Source: Leucocoprinus leucothites
Lineage: Eukaryota > Basidiomycota > Agaricomycetes > Agaricales > Agaricaceae
Direction: 5' to 3'
Length of the DNA: 64,000 nt
NCBI GenBank assembly: GCA_013368445.1
Contig: JAACJO010000021.1
Coordinates: forward strand, 186,001 to 250,000
Numbering within the stretch: position 1 is the stretch's first letter; every line of letters starts with the position of its first letter. Position numbers and translations under genes: made by a program. The notes below the pieces were generated by a model that was given only the letters and a program-made list of their open reading frames with translations, was not told the DNA's origin and searched no databases. Below are positions 22,013 to 33,870 of this stretch, piece after piece.

Positions 22013-23384
22013 GATCTGTAAATCCCATTCATTAGCCCACAATTACACCCTCTAGGTCAATTAACTACACCCACCTCCAAAATGACTGCAGTGGATAACT
22101 GGCAATGGGCAAATGTAGCCAGTCACAGTATATGTGATGAATAGGCCAACACTGGACACAGGGACAATAGTAGTGCCAAATAGACTCAATAGATTCAATG
22201 ATATGATGTATATGATGTATCACAATAGCAATATCTGTCCAGCTGTCAGAGGTCACCACTCCTCTGACATAGTAGGGAAATCCCTTTGGATGATCCGGGA
22301 GCCGTCAAAAAGGGCTGAGGCATGAAAGACCCTGTCCACTAATTGTTTCCCTGCCAAAATGGGGTCTCAAATACAAACAACTGCTAAAAACTGTCAAAAG
22401 CGGCCGGTAATCGCTGAAAACCATGGATTTCTTTGCGCAAACACTGAGGGCATGTTATATATTACATATTCTCTCTACAAACTATGTCCATAAAATGTGT
22501 TGTTGAGGAGTGAGACAGATGCGAGTTGAGACACTCAGCTGAAGACAGAATGGGGACTGTGTGAGTCGCATCAAATTTGGCATCAAAAAGGCTTCATTCA
22601 TCAGCTGGGCAACAGGCGTGGGTTGCTGACCAATTGCTGACCAATTCTGACTAAGCTTACAAATCCATCCCCCACGTCCTATTCTTTATAGATCACAACT
22701 GTTATAAATGTTGACTTGATTGACGCCCATTGTGACCTGATCATCCTAGATGCCGACATAGCCACATGGTCCGAAGCTGCGGTTCTAGATTGGGAAGAGT
22801 ACATTGGTAAGTTCAATGTAGAAGAAGAACAATTTGATGTTGATTGGGATGAGTACAACTGGACAGATGTCATTAGGAGAATCAGAAGGAATGGTTTTGC
22901 TGTTTGATTGTTACAGACTAATAAGATTGATAAACAGACAATGATTGTTTTATGGACATTGTGTTTGGATTCGAACTATTTGATACCTAACTATGATAGC
23001 TGTTACATTGGCAGACAGATACGTATTTATCAATATTATGATAGTGATTTGGACTTGTAGTTGTAGTTTCATAGTTTGATATCATTTCACTTAGTTAGTA
23101 TTTAAGGACCTTGTATTTGGAAGATTAAATGCAAGTTTAATCTTTCCTTTGTTTCCCAGACTACTTGTGTTTACTCGCCTTGTCTTGAATCCACTTGTAT
23201 CATTGTTGTTGTCTCGAACCTCGTGCTACCTTAGACTTACCTCAAGTCTTCTTGGCCTTCTCTTACTGAGCTTTCAAGAATACTCACGCTTATTAATTGA
23301 AGTAGGTTAAAGACCAGTTAGCTGCTGTCTTAAGTAACCCAATCACATGTTGTGACACATGATGTTACTAGGCACTCTGACTGT
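22013..23384. other. Unassigned; one short acidic ORF and an LTR-like stretch
   Basis: No domain recognised. The frame 22716-22907 (MIDAHCDLIILDADIATW...) is acidic and ends RRIRRNGFAV just at TGTTACAGAC (22909). The following 450 bp contain a TATTTAAGG box and pyrimidine-rich sequence like an LTR promoter. An old LTR element is possible, but no second end or target duplication was found. Confidence 0.25.
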
Positions 23385-26300
23385 AAATCTTAACAACAAC
23401 AACTTCATAACTCAGCTACTAAACCTAAACAGGAATCGGACCCTATGAAAGCCATACCTAAGAAATTTCATCAGTTTCTCAAAGTCTTCAATAAAGACAA
23501 ATCTGAGAAATTACCACCCAGACATCCTTGGGATGACAAAATTGAGACTATACCCAAATTTGAACGCAAACGCATGCCAGTTTATCACCTGACACTTCAG
23601 GAGAGAACTGAACTTGACAAGTTTATTTCCGAAAACCTACAAAAGGGATATATTCGGAAATCCAAATCACCTATGGCCTCTTCTTTCTTCTTTGTAGGAA
23701 AGAAAGGAGGAGACTTACGCCCATGTCAAGACTATTGATTCCTTAATAAGAATACAATAAAAAATGCTCACCCAATACCAAGCATATCACAAATCATGGA
23801 TAAACACAAAGGATCTAATTGGTTTACCAAGTTAGATGTCTGACTCAGATACAATAATGTCTGAATCCATGAAGGACATGAATGGAAAGCAGCATTCCGC
23901 ATCCCTAATGGGTTATACAAACCTACAGTCATGTTCTTTGGAATGACAAATTCACCCACTACCTTCCAATCCATGATGGATCACATATTCAAAGACCTTA
24001 CTGAGAAAGGCGGAGTTATTATCTACATGGATGATATCCTTATCCATGCGAAAACAAAAGAACAACTCAAAAGACTTACTAAACAAGTCTTGAAGATTCT
24101 ATAACAGAATGAGTTGTATTTAAAGACTGAGAAATGTGAATTCAAGAAGCAACATCTAGAGTATCTCGGAGTTATCATAACTCCTGACTCTATCAAGATG
24201 GACCCAATTAAACTAAAGGGAATACAGGATTGGCCTGTACCCAAGTCTGTTCGAAATATCAGACAGTTTATTGGCTTCTGCAACTTCTATTGAAAATTCA
24301 TTCACAACTTCTCAGCTATCACGCAACCACTTAATGCATTACTTCGGAAAACCACAAAATTCAAATAGAACCCAGAAGCACAGAAAAGCTTTGAGAAGCT
24401 AAAGGAACAATTCCTTAAGCAACCTATTCTACAAATAGTAGACAAATCAAAGCCATTCAAAATTAAATGTGATACTTCTGCATTTGCTACTGGTGCAGTA
24501 CTACTCCAAAGAGATTCAAATGGAGATAAGCACCCTGTGGCTTACTCACCATATGAATTAATCTTAGGATACAACCCACAAGCATTTATCTCAGACAAAG
24601 AAACATACACACCTTCTATCAATGAGAAGTCTTTATTCTTAGAACAAGTTCGAGAAGCAGCATTAGAGGCACATGAACAAACACGTCTAATGATGGCTCA
24701 ATGAAAGAACCAACCCTGGACGCCATTCAAAGTAGGAGACCAAGGTTGGTTAGATAACCAAAATCTCCCTTTGCCCTATGCTTCTAAAAAGCTCAATCAA
24801 AGAAGAGAAGGTCCCTTTACTATTATTAGAAAAACCTCTCCAGTCAACTACGAACTCAAACTACCACCAAAGTGGAAAATTCACAACAAGTTCCATGCCT
24901 CACTTCTCATGCCAGTCACTGAAAATGACATATATGGGAAACATAACCCTAAACCACCACCTATTCTTGTATCTGGAGAAGAACAATACAAAGTTGAAGC
25001 AGTCCTAAATCATAGAACTCGCAGACTACATTCTGGAACAAAAATAGAATACCTAATACGTTGGAAAGGATACAGACCAATTGAAGACTCATGGGAACCA
25101 GAGAAAAATCTTGAAAATTCAAAAGAAATTATTCAAGAGTATAAAACCCAACACAATCTCTCCTTACATTCCTCAGCTTCAATGACTACTCCAGAAGTCA
25201 GTGAACAACCAACAGTCCCAGTCTTTGGAACTATTATCTGTGAATTGCCCTTATCTCTTACTCCTCCCACTACACTGACTAACACCATCGACAATGTGAA
25301 CAAGGTTGAAGAAAGTCCTGATCTTGCCCCATTGCAAGAACAAGGCACCCCTTCCCCTGCCAGAGATAGTGCAGGTGGAAACTCTAAGAGTGAAAACTCT
25401 TCACCCTATAAGGAGAATGCCATCCTACAATGTGCATTTCTTTGAAAACAGACAGCCATTGACTTTCTGTCCACCTATGGCAGCAATCCTAGACTCACTT
25501 CATATGTCTACAACATCGGGAATTGCCTTGATGCTCTTGCTTCTGCACAAAGTGAGTACAAGCGTCTCCAGGAAGAAATGGACTTCTACATTGGTGACCT
25601 GGCATGCCATATCCCTCGGGGTCCCTATACTCCAAACATTGTCAGACACATCCAATGCACCGACCCAGACAGAAATTACTTTGCTACGCTCAACCATCAA
25701 CAAGCTCCAAACGGATGTTCATTGCATCCTGAGTGCCCCTCAGCTAATGACAAAGGAGAAACTACCTCTCCTAGCATCAAACATCAACAATGTGATGATG
25801 TGGCTACACACCATGCCATATTACCGAGTACACCCCCTCCAACACCTACTAACAAGCCTCCTCGAAATACCAATTGAGACGTGACTCGGCCTGGATGTAC
25901 TAGTCAAACCTGTGACATATGTCACGGAATGGGTCATATCAAGACGCTTTTCCCAGGATATCACTGCACCTGGTGTGATACTTTTGCCCCCGGCCATTTC
26001 GCCAAGTATTGTACCCAAAATCCTTATAAAGGAGTTGCTCAACGGGACCTACCCCCAGTTGCCCTGGCAGCACTTTCCATTACCGAAGGAGTCAATGCCG
26101 CCAAGGCTCTTGCTCTGCAGTCCATCTCCAGACCTAACAGAGTACAGCCCGGACAGCCTGGTGTACCAACCAGTAATCACCGTGCCCCCATCACCAATGT
26201 TGTCAGACTTTGATCCGAATGACATAATCCAACATCCACGGCCATTAACACCACCACTCTTGGCCCCACCTACAACCCTCCTTTTATGCCACGACGAGGC

Positions 26301-26599
26301 CGTAAACCCGCACCACAAGGATGACAGTATGGTCGTCTCAAGACCTCAGTCCATTCCTCCCATCCAAACCATAGAGGACGAAGCCCAAATGGACATCCCC
26401 ATCATGGCAGGACTACTCACATCCATGAGGGAGAACACCCCCTTACACCCCCATACGAAGATGGCAATTATGAATCTTATTACAATGATGAAGCCAACTT
26501 CAACATAGATGGTGAAGGTAATTTACCTTAGTGACTTAGATAGTTACTAAGATGTGGACATCTTAGCTAGGAAAGGGATAATGTTATGTATATTGATTA
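23385..26599 (+). mobile_element. Gypsy chromovirus copy L (5'-truncated), 3' LTR split by copy R
   Basis: Pol-coding sequence on the plus strand followed by a purine tract (about 26569-26581, AGGAAAGGGATAA) and the first 18 nt of an LTR, TGTTATGTATATTGATTA (26582-26599). The LTR then continues from its nucleotide 14 at 33871. The intervening 26600-33870 is a second copy inserted in the opposite orientation. The 5' end is missing: homology to copy R stops near 23385, upstream of the RT. Confidence 0.85.
23445..26531 (+). pseudogene. Chromovirus pol (RT, partial RNase H, integrase C-term, chromodomain, Cys-rich extension), 12 nonsense codons
   Basis: One frame of about 1029 codons without a frameshift. 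In order: RT start PVYHLTLQERTEL, LRPCQDY, FTKLDV, YMDD at about 24024-24035, FIGFCNFY; RNase H start KIKCDTSAFATGAVLL; then a jump from HPVAY straight into SPYELILGYNPQ, so most of RNase H and the integrase catalytic core are deleted in frame. GPY/F-like region, then a chromodomain (KIEYLIRWKGYRPIEDSWEP, about 24988-25143). After it comes a further 340 codons with CDICHGMGHIK and CTWCDTFAPGHFAKYC. Stops: TGA at 23736, 23841, 23862, 24291, 24702, 25443, 25875, 26211, 26220 and 26322; TAA at 24102; TAG at 24366. At the RT positions the family expects Arg (CQDYR, KLDVR, CNFYR), so CGA to TGA is the simplest path. The natural end is TAG at 26529. Confidence 0.88.
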
Positions 26600-26902
26600 T
26601 GTTATAGTGACGCTGGCCCGGTCCTAAGCTGGCGTGATAAGTATCGAGTAGATCTTATCAAAGGGGACTCCTTCTCAGTAAGCAACAAAGTCGTTTACAA
26701 AGTCAGAGTTATAATACAGCGAAAACAAAACCAGACAAGTCATGACAAGTCATAATGAAACAAAGTAAATGAGTCAAAACAAACTAAAGAAAACAATGAT
26801 AAACAAAGATGAAAACATAATTGCGATATTACTTAAGTAAAGCTAATATCGACTTTGTATTATAGATGGAACAAATGCTAGATATAATCAATATACATAA
26901 CA
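26600..26902 (-). repeat. 3' LTR of Gypsy copy R, internally deleted (303 bp)
   Basis: The ends match the other LTRs. The middle, about 330 bp from after ataatacagcg to before aaaacaaaacc, is missing compared with the 657-bp solo LTR at 35151-35807. Confidence 0.85.
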
Positions 26903-26952
26903 TTATCCCTTTCCTAGCTAAGATGTCCACATCTTAGTAACTATCTAAGTCA

Positions 26953-29900
26953 CTAAGGTAAATTACCTTCACCATCTATGTTGAAGTTGGCTTCATCATT
27001 GTAATAAGATTCATAATTGCCATCTTCGTATGGGGGTGTAAGGGGGTGTTCTCCCTCATGGATGTGAGTAGTCCTGCCATGATGGGGATGTCCATTTGGG
27101 CTTCGTCCTCTATGGTTTGGATGGGAGGAATGGACTGAGGTCTTGAGACGACCATACTGTCATCCTTGTGGTGCGGGTTTACGGCCTCGTCGTGGCATAA
27201 AAGGAGGGTTGTAGGTGGGGCCAAGAGTGGTGGTGTTAATGGCCGTGGATGTTGGATTATGTCATTCGGATCAAAGTCTGACAACATTGGTGATGGGGGC
27301 ACGGTGATTACTGGTTGGTACACCAGGCTGTCCGGGCTGTACTCTGTTAGGTCTGGAGATGGACTGCAGAGCAAGAGCCTTGGCGGCATTGACTCCTTCG
27401 GTAATGGAAAGTGCTGCCAGGGCAACTGGGGGTAGGTCCCGTTGAGCAACTCCTTTATAAGGATTTTGGGTACAATACTTGGCGAAATGGCCGGGGGCAA
27501 AAGTATCACACCAGGTGCAGTGATATCCTGGGAAAAGCGTCTTGATATGACCCATTCCGTGACATATGTCACAGGTTTGACTAGTACATCCAGGCCGAGT
27601 CACGTCTCAATTGGTATTTCGAGGAGGCTTGTTAGTAGGTGTTGGAGGGGGTGTACTCGGTAATATGGCATGGTGTGTAGCCACATCATCACATTGTTGA
27701 TGTTTGATGCTAGGAGAGGTAGTTTCTCCTTTGTCATTAGCTGAGGGGCACTCAGGATGCAATGAACATCCGTTTGGAGCTTGTTGATGGTTGAGCGTAG
27801 CAAAGTAATTTCTGTCTGGGTCGGTGCATTGGATGTGTCTGACAATGTTTGGAGTATAGGGACCCCGAGGGATATGGCATGCCAGGTCACCAATGTAGAA
27901 GTCCATTTCTTCCTGGAGACGCTTGTACTCACTTTGTGCAGAAGCAAGAGCATCAAGGCAATTCCCGATGTTGTAGACATATGAAGTGAGTCTAGGATTG
28001 CTGCCATAGGTGGACAGAAAGTCAATGGCTGTCTGTTTTCAAAGAAATGCACATTGTAGGATGGCATTCTCCTTATAGGGTGAAGAGTTTTCACTCTTAG
28101 AGTTTCCACCTGCACTATCTCTGGCAGGGGAAGGGGTGCCTTGTTCTTGCAATGGGGCAAGATCAGGACTTTCTTCAACCTTGTTCACATTGTCGATGGT
28201 GTTAGTCAGTGTAGTGGGAGGAGTAAGAGATAAGGGCAATTCACAGATAATAGTTCCAAAGACTGGGACTGTTGGTTGTTCACTGACTTCTGGAGTAGTC
28301 ATTGAAGCTGAGGAATGTAAGGAGAGATTGTGTTGGGTTTTATACTCTTGAATAATTTCTTTTGAATTTTCAAGATTTTTCTCTGGTTCCCATGAGTCTT
28401 CAATTGGTCTGTATCCTTTCCAACGTATTAGGTATTCTATTTTTGTTCCAGAATGTAGTCTGCGAGTTCTATGATTTAGGACTGCTTCAACTTTGTATTG
28501 TTCTTCTCCAGATACAAGAATAGGTGGTGGTTTAGGGTTATGTTTCCCATATATGTCATTTTCAGTGACTGGCATGAGAAGTGAGGCATGGAACTTGTTG
28601 TGAATTTTCCACTTTGGTGGTAGTTTGAGTTCGTAGTTGACTGGAGAGGTTTTTCTAATAATAGTAAAGGGACCTTCTCTTCTTTGATTGAGCTTTTTAG
28701 AAGCATAGGGCAAAGGGAGATTTTGGTTATCTAACCAACCTTGGTCTCCTACTTTGAATGGCGTCCAGGGTTGGTTCTTTCATTGAGCCATCATTAGACG
28801 TGTTTGTTCATGTGCCTCTAATGCTGCTTCTCGAACTTGTTCTAAGAATAAAGACTTCTCATTGATAGAAGGTGTGTATGTTTCTTTGTCTGAGATAAAT
28901 GCTTGTGGGTTGTATCCTAAGATTAATTCATATGGTGAGTAAGCCACAGGGTGCTTATCTCCATTTGAATCTCTTTGGAGTAGTACTGCACCAGTAGCAA
29001 ATGCAGAAGTATCACATTTAATTTTGAATGGCTTTGATTTGTCTACTATTTGTAGAATAGGTTGCTTAAGGAATTGTTCCTTTAGCTTCTCAAAGCTTTT
29101 CTGTGCTTCTGGGTTCTATTTGAATTTTGTGGTTTTCCGAAGTAATGCATTAAGTGGTTGCGTGATAGCTGAGAAGTTGTGAATGAATTTTCAATAGAAG
29201 TTGCAGAAGCCAATAAACTGTCTGATATTTCGAACAGACTTGGGTACAGGCCAATCCTGTATTCCCTTTAGTTTAATTGGGTCCATCTTGATAGAGTCAG
29301 GAGTTATGATAACTCCGAGATACTCTAGATGTTGCTTCTTGAATTCACATTTCTCAGTCTTTAAATACAACTCATTCTGTTATAGAATCTTCAAGACTTG
29401 TTTAGTAAGTCTTTTGAGTTGTTCTTTTGTTTTCGCATGGATAAGGATATCATCCATGTAGATAATAACTCCGCCTTTCTCAGTAAGGTCTTTGAATATG
29501 TGATCCATCATGGATTGGAAGGTAGTGGGTGAATTTGTCATTCCAAAGAACATGACTGTAGGTTTGTATAACCCATTAGGGATGCGGAATGCTGCTTTCC
29601 ATTCATGTCCTTCATGGATTCAGACATTATTGTATCTGAGTCAGACATCTAACTTGGTAAACCAATTAGATCCTTTGTGTTTATCCATGATTTGTGATAT
29701 GCTTGGTATTGGGTGAGCATTTTTTATTGTATTCTTATTAAGGAATCAATAGTCTTGACATGGGCGTAAGTCTCCTCCTTTCTTTCCTACAAAGAAGAAA
29801 GAAGAGGCCATAGGTGATTTGGATTTCCGAATATATCCCTTTTGTAGGTTTTCGGAAATAAACTTGTCAAGTTCAGTTCTCTCCTGAAGTGTCAGGTGAT

Positions 29901-30588
29901 AAACTGGCATGCGTTTGCATTCAAATTTGGGTATAGTCTCAATTTTGTGGTCCCAAGGATGTCTGGATGGTAATTTCTCAGATTCGTCTTTGTTGAAGAC
30001 TTTGAGAAACTGATGAAATTTCTTGGGTATGGCTTTCATAGGATCCGATTCCCATTTAGGTTTAGTAGCCGAGTTGTGAAGTTGTTGTGATGTGTTAGAC
30101 TTTACATTGATTTCATAATATAACTGATTGATGGAATCAGTTTTTGCTTTGGTCAATTTGATCATGTTTAAGTTTTCATCTCACCAATGCAATGACAGTT
30201 TCTGCCAATCAACATCAGGGTTGAATCTCTTTAACCATGTGATTCCTAAGAATAGTTGTTTTGATCCAAGTTTTACTATCCTTGGAGAGATTGTCATAAT
30301 CTTGTTGTTCACTTCTATTTTTAATTTTGTATAGTGAGTACAACTTCCTGATAAGTTTTGTGTTCTGTCAGCATTATGGATTTTGATTGCCTTTTTCATT
30401 TTGAATTTTGGCAGGTTGTAAGTGTTGACCAGTTGTGGGTCAATGAATTCTCCACTAGCTCCTGAATCAAGTAGTGCTTGAAGGTTGTGTTTTGCTCTAG
30501 TTGTATGGAGCAATATTGGTACATGTACTGTTAATCCTTTGTTTGATTGAAGATCAATGACATCTATCTGGTCTTTATGAGTACTCAA
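26953..30588 (-). pseudogene. Chromovirus protease-pol of copy R
   Basis: The aspartic protease starts near 30588 and shows LLDSGASGEFID (about 30455-30490), then in the same frame after TGA at 30183-30181 the RT region from 30165. From 30099 down to 26885 the sequence mirrors copy L (coordinates of matching bases sum to 53484). All 12 nonsense codons of copy L are present here at the mirrored positions, as is the RNase H-integrase deletion. Differences are confined to the outer part, for example KDESEKLPSRHPWDHK here against KDKSEKLPPRHPWDDK in copy L, and ECKRM against ERKRM (CpG to TpG). The protein would process and reverse-transcribe the element RNA; this copy cannot encode it. Confidence 0.88.
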
Positions 30589-30599
30589 AAATTTTCATT

Positions 30600-32779
30600 T
30601 GAGTATTCTTGAAATGGATCATCTTCATTGCTAGCTTGATCTATTTTGTAGACCATGGTGTTGGAATCTTTCCTTTTAGTTTTGAAAGGTCTACGATTCC
30701 CTTGCCTCGGTTTGGGCTTGGACTTCTGTGTCGGCTTCAGTCCCATGTTTGTCTTTCCTGTGGACTTAAACCAAACCTTCCTTGCTGGACAAGTTTAGCG
30801 AAATGTCCTTTCTTGTGGCAGAAGAAGCATTCTCCTCTCTTGAGTGCAACCCTCTGTTCGTCGGTGAGAACGTTATTGATGATGTGGGAGTATAGTGAAC
30901 CATAGACATCTCTATCTGAGTTCCTTGGTCCTTCATTGTACATTTCGTTGATGCCTTCTCCTTCACTCTCCTCTTCTTCAGGATTATCATCATCCTCTGC
31001 TCCAAGTTCGTATATACCTCCATCATCTGTTTCCCAATCATCTTCGACTGATAATTGGTATATTCCTCTTGATATTCTATTGATATCCATGTCCCACTCA
31101 AATTGTCTGGGTCTAGATATGGGTTGATTATAGATGTCATTATATCGTGGTTGGGATCTGTATTGTCTGCTATTCTTTTTGGTCTTTCTTGATCTATTTG
31201 AAGATCCTGGAGTAGAATTTCCAATGCAATATCTCTTTTGCTCTTGGACAACTTTGTATGCTTGTCTTGCAGCAGCTTTCCACTGTGCAAGGGTTTGGGG
31301 ATCAGCTCGAATTGCTTCAAATCTGACATTGTTGTCGAGTCCTTTGGCGAAGTAGGATCGGAGAGAAGTGCTGTCAGTAAGTCCTGCATGTGAGGCGAGG
31401 ATGGAAAAATTGGTGATGTACTCCTTAATGTATTTGCTTCATTGTCTATAATAATGGAGCTCTCTTTCATCTTCAAAGCTCTGTTGTGTTGGAGCGAATG
31501 ACTGTTCGAGTGCATTCTTGAATTCATCAAAGGTGTGTGCAACATATCCTGCTTGGGTAGCTGCAGTTGCTTGACTAAGTCTGTAATCCTGTTGCCATAA
31601 CTTGGCAGCTCCATCAAGTAATCCAAGGGTGTAGTTGATTCTTGCTTGGTTATCTGTGACACCATATGAGTTAAAGTAGAGTTCGACTTCTACCATCCAT
31701 GGTCTGTAATAGCTGGGGTTGCCATCAAACCTGTTGGACTTCGGGTACTTGAGCTGGAATCCTGCTTGAGGTTGTGCCATTGGATTTGGCAGGGGGTTTG
31801 GATTAGGATTTGGTGGTCCTCCTCCTGGTCCTCCAGGCAGATTACCTCTGGAACTTGGTGGTCCTCCTTGTGGTCTTGGTGGTGGTGGTGGTGTAGGACT
31901 TCTTTGGTTTGCAGATCCTCCTGTGTTGGGGATATTTGCCTTTGCTTTCCCTTTTGGTTGGGTGTTAGTGGGTACAGTGATTGTGGTACTGGCTGTAGCA
32001 ATGTTGGGATTGGTTGATGGTAGGGTACTGGTACTGGCAATACCAGTGGGGGAATTGGTAAAGCTAAAGGGGATAGGGTTTGTAATGGGACTGTGGAACC
32101 TTGGGCTATGTCCAAGGGCTAGGCTTGAGGTGTAAGAAGGGGGTCTATCAACTCTGGGCTTTTCAATGGATTTGAGTTTGAGATTATCGATTGCCTTTGC
32201 AAGTTCTTCTGCTTCCTCTTCAGTTCGATTTCCTTCAGATTTTTGTTGGCTTCTTTCTCCACTATCTGTTCCTTCTTTGTCTTTTTCTTTGTCTTCTTTG
32301 TCAGATTCAGATTCTTCTGAGCTTGAAGTGTCAACTCTGGGCTCTAAATTATTTTCTTGTAAGGTTTCTCCAATTCTTGGGGTTGTTTCGATAGTTGGTT
32401 CAATGGTCCTGCTGGATTCTGCAGGGGTGTCTGGAAATGGAGTTTGTCGTTTTCTTGCTTTTTCGGCATATTGTTCTGGGGTAACGTCTCGAAGCTCTTC
32501 AAATCCTACTCCTTTTGCAAGTTGTTCTTTGACAGTTCTATGAAGTTGCTTGTGGCCCAGTGTGGCAAATTCTGCGTCAAGGATTCCTTCTTGCTCTTTC
32601 TTGATTGGGACGTAGGCAATTCTCCCTTCATATTCCTTGATGTAATAGAATCTTCCTGATCCTTTGCTTCTGTAAAACCTTGTTCTCCGGGTTTCACTGT
32701 AGTATGTACTATAGGATTCCTCTGGGAATTCCTTTCTTGCAAAGATTTCGACCTGTCTTGCAAATTCTGCTGGGTCCAT
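30600..32779 (-). pseudogene. Chromovirus gag of copy R
   Basis: The frame starts MDPAEFARQVEIFARKEFPE at 32779 and runs 446 codons to TGA at 31441-31439. It then continues in the same frame (31436 onward, including 31090-30737) to a zinc knuckle CFFCHKKGHFAKLV, in which the last Cys is replaced by Val. Earlier parts are an acidic/coiled region, a Pro/Gly-rich linker (PTPPPPPRPQGGPP) and a capsid-like core (KYPKSNRFDGNPSYYRPWMV, then KLWQQDYRLS). The protease-pol frame is different, so normal expression would need a frameshift or a separate start. Two TGA codons (31439 and 30737) break it. Confidence 0.85.
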
Positions 32780-33346
32780 TGTGGACTATGTTTATGGGTG
32801 CCTATAGAGACATCTGGTATAGTCTTAAATGGTAAATTGTCCTTAAGACAATTATTACACTTGCAGTTTGATTCTGCTGTGATTGGAAAATTAGTTTATA
32901 GTTGCTTTGGACTCACTTTTATAGTCACTGGGACTGTGTATTTATAGTCTCTTAAGACTTTCAACAGATAAACTGTCTTCTGAGTATTTACCCTTGGGTC
33001 TGGTATTCTTCAGAGATATGCCTAATTTTCTGGCAATTTTCTCCCTTCCGAGTATCTACCCTTGGGTCTGGTATCTTATTTGAGATTCAAGTACAATAAC
33101 CTTAGCTCTCACAAGCCTCCAAATGTTTTAAGAGCATGGGTAATCACTCAGATCAATAAGAGTGATCCTCAACTATTCCACTAGTTGGCAATATGTGTTG
33201 ACCCTCTCTTCATTGTTATGCACAATAGTTTTGGGACAGCTTGTGCTATAACCGCAATAACCCAAATTGACAGTGTTTGCAACATTGTTGGGTTACTGGG
33301 CAAAGTAATGGCTCTGTGCTAACAGAGAAGGATCATTTCTACTTAA

Positions 33347-33870
33347 TGTTACAGTGACGCCGGCCTGGTCCTAAGCTGGTGTGATAAGTATCGAGTAGAT
33401 CTTATCAAAGGGGACTCCTTCTCAGTAAGCAACAAAGTCATTTACAAAGTCAGAGTTATAATACAGCGATTATAAGAGTTAAAGACTTGGTAATTGAGAT
33501 CTTAGGGTTTAAGTTCAATTGGACTTTGTGTAGATAAAGGCTTGTATTGAGTCTCCACCTAACCAAGTAGAAACAATGTTTCTTGGTGGTCAATGTCGAC
33601 AACTTATATATGATACAAGTCTGTATCTAATATTAACTAGGGCTAAGGGCTTCTAATGAAAGAAGAGAAGCATATAGCTTCCTTAATGCTAATTAAACTA
33701 TATAAGACATGATCTGTCAAAGAAGCTTTAGAAGTTCTTCTAAAGAAGTTCTTCTTTGATCATCTGATCAATCACAAGGTAAGTCCAAATATAGCACAAC
33801 TATATTTAACAATCACATGTTATCACAATATAAACAAAACCAGACAAGTCATGACAAGTCATACATAACA
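33347..33870 (-). repeat. 5' LTR of Gypsy copy R, with a terminal-side deletion (524 bp)
   Basis: The plus strand reads TGTTACAGTGACGCCGGC... to ...GTCATACATAACA. Compared with the solo LTR it lacks about 130 bp just inside the right end, a different deletion from that in the 3' LTR of the same element. Confidence 0.85.

Larger units (their letters stand above)
26600..33870 (-). mobile_element. Gypsy chromovirus copy R, full LTR-to-LTR, inserted in the 3' LTR of copy L
   Basis: The minus-strand element runs from the 5' LTR (33870-33347) through gag, protease and pol to a purine tract (26915-26903) and the 3' LTR (26902-26600). The ends are TGTTAT...AACA. The pentamer GATTA flanks it on both sides (26595-26599 and 33871-33875) and, read across the element, the split LTR of copy L becomes continuous. 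This is a textbook target-site duplication. Length is 7271 bp. Confidence 0.88.

Noticed and set aside
22909..23357. Another LTR (TGTTACAG...TTGTGACA)
   Set aside because: Promoter-like features only; flanking pentamers do not match.
23445..26531. TGA read as a sense codon (altered genetic code or selenocysteine)
   Set aside because: The expected residue at the recognisable sites is Arg, not Trp or Cys, and TAA and TAG also occur in the same frames. The intact exons of the gene pair use TGA nowhere.
27166..27435. ORFs on the strand opposite the Gypsy pol, mirrored in both copies
   Set aside because: They mirror exactly because the copies mirror; no domain, and they lie antisense to a recognised coding frame.
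23385..30099. Palindrome as assembly artefact or hairpin-type duplication
   Set aside because: The GATTA target duplication and the restored LTR of copy L give a complete biological explanation. Long reads would still be a fair check.
31690..32115. Pro/Leu/His-rich ORF within gag
   Set aside because: Out-of-frame shadow of the Pro-rich gag linker.
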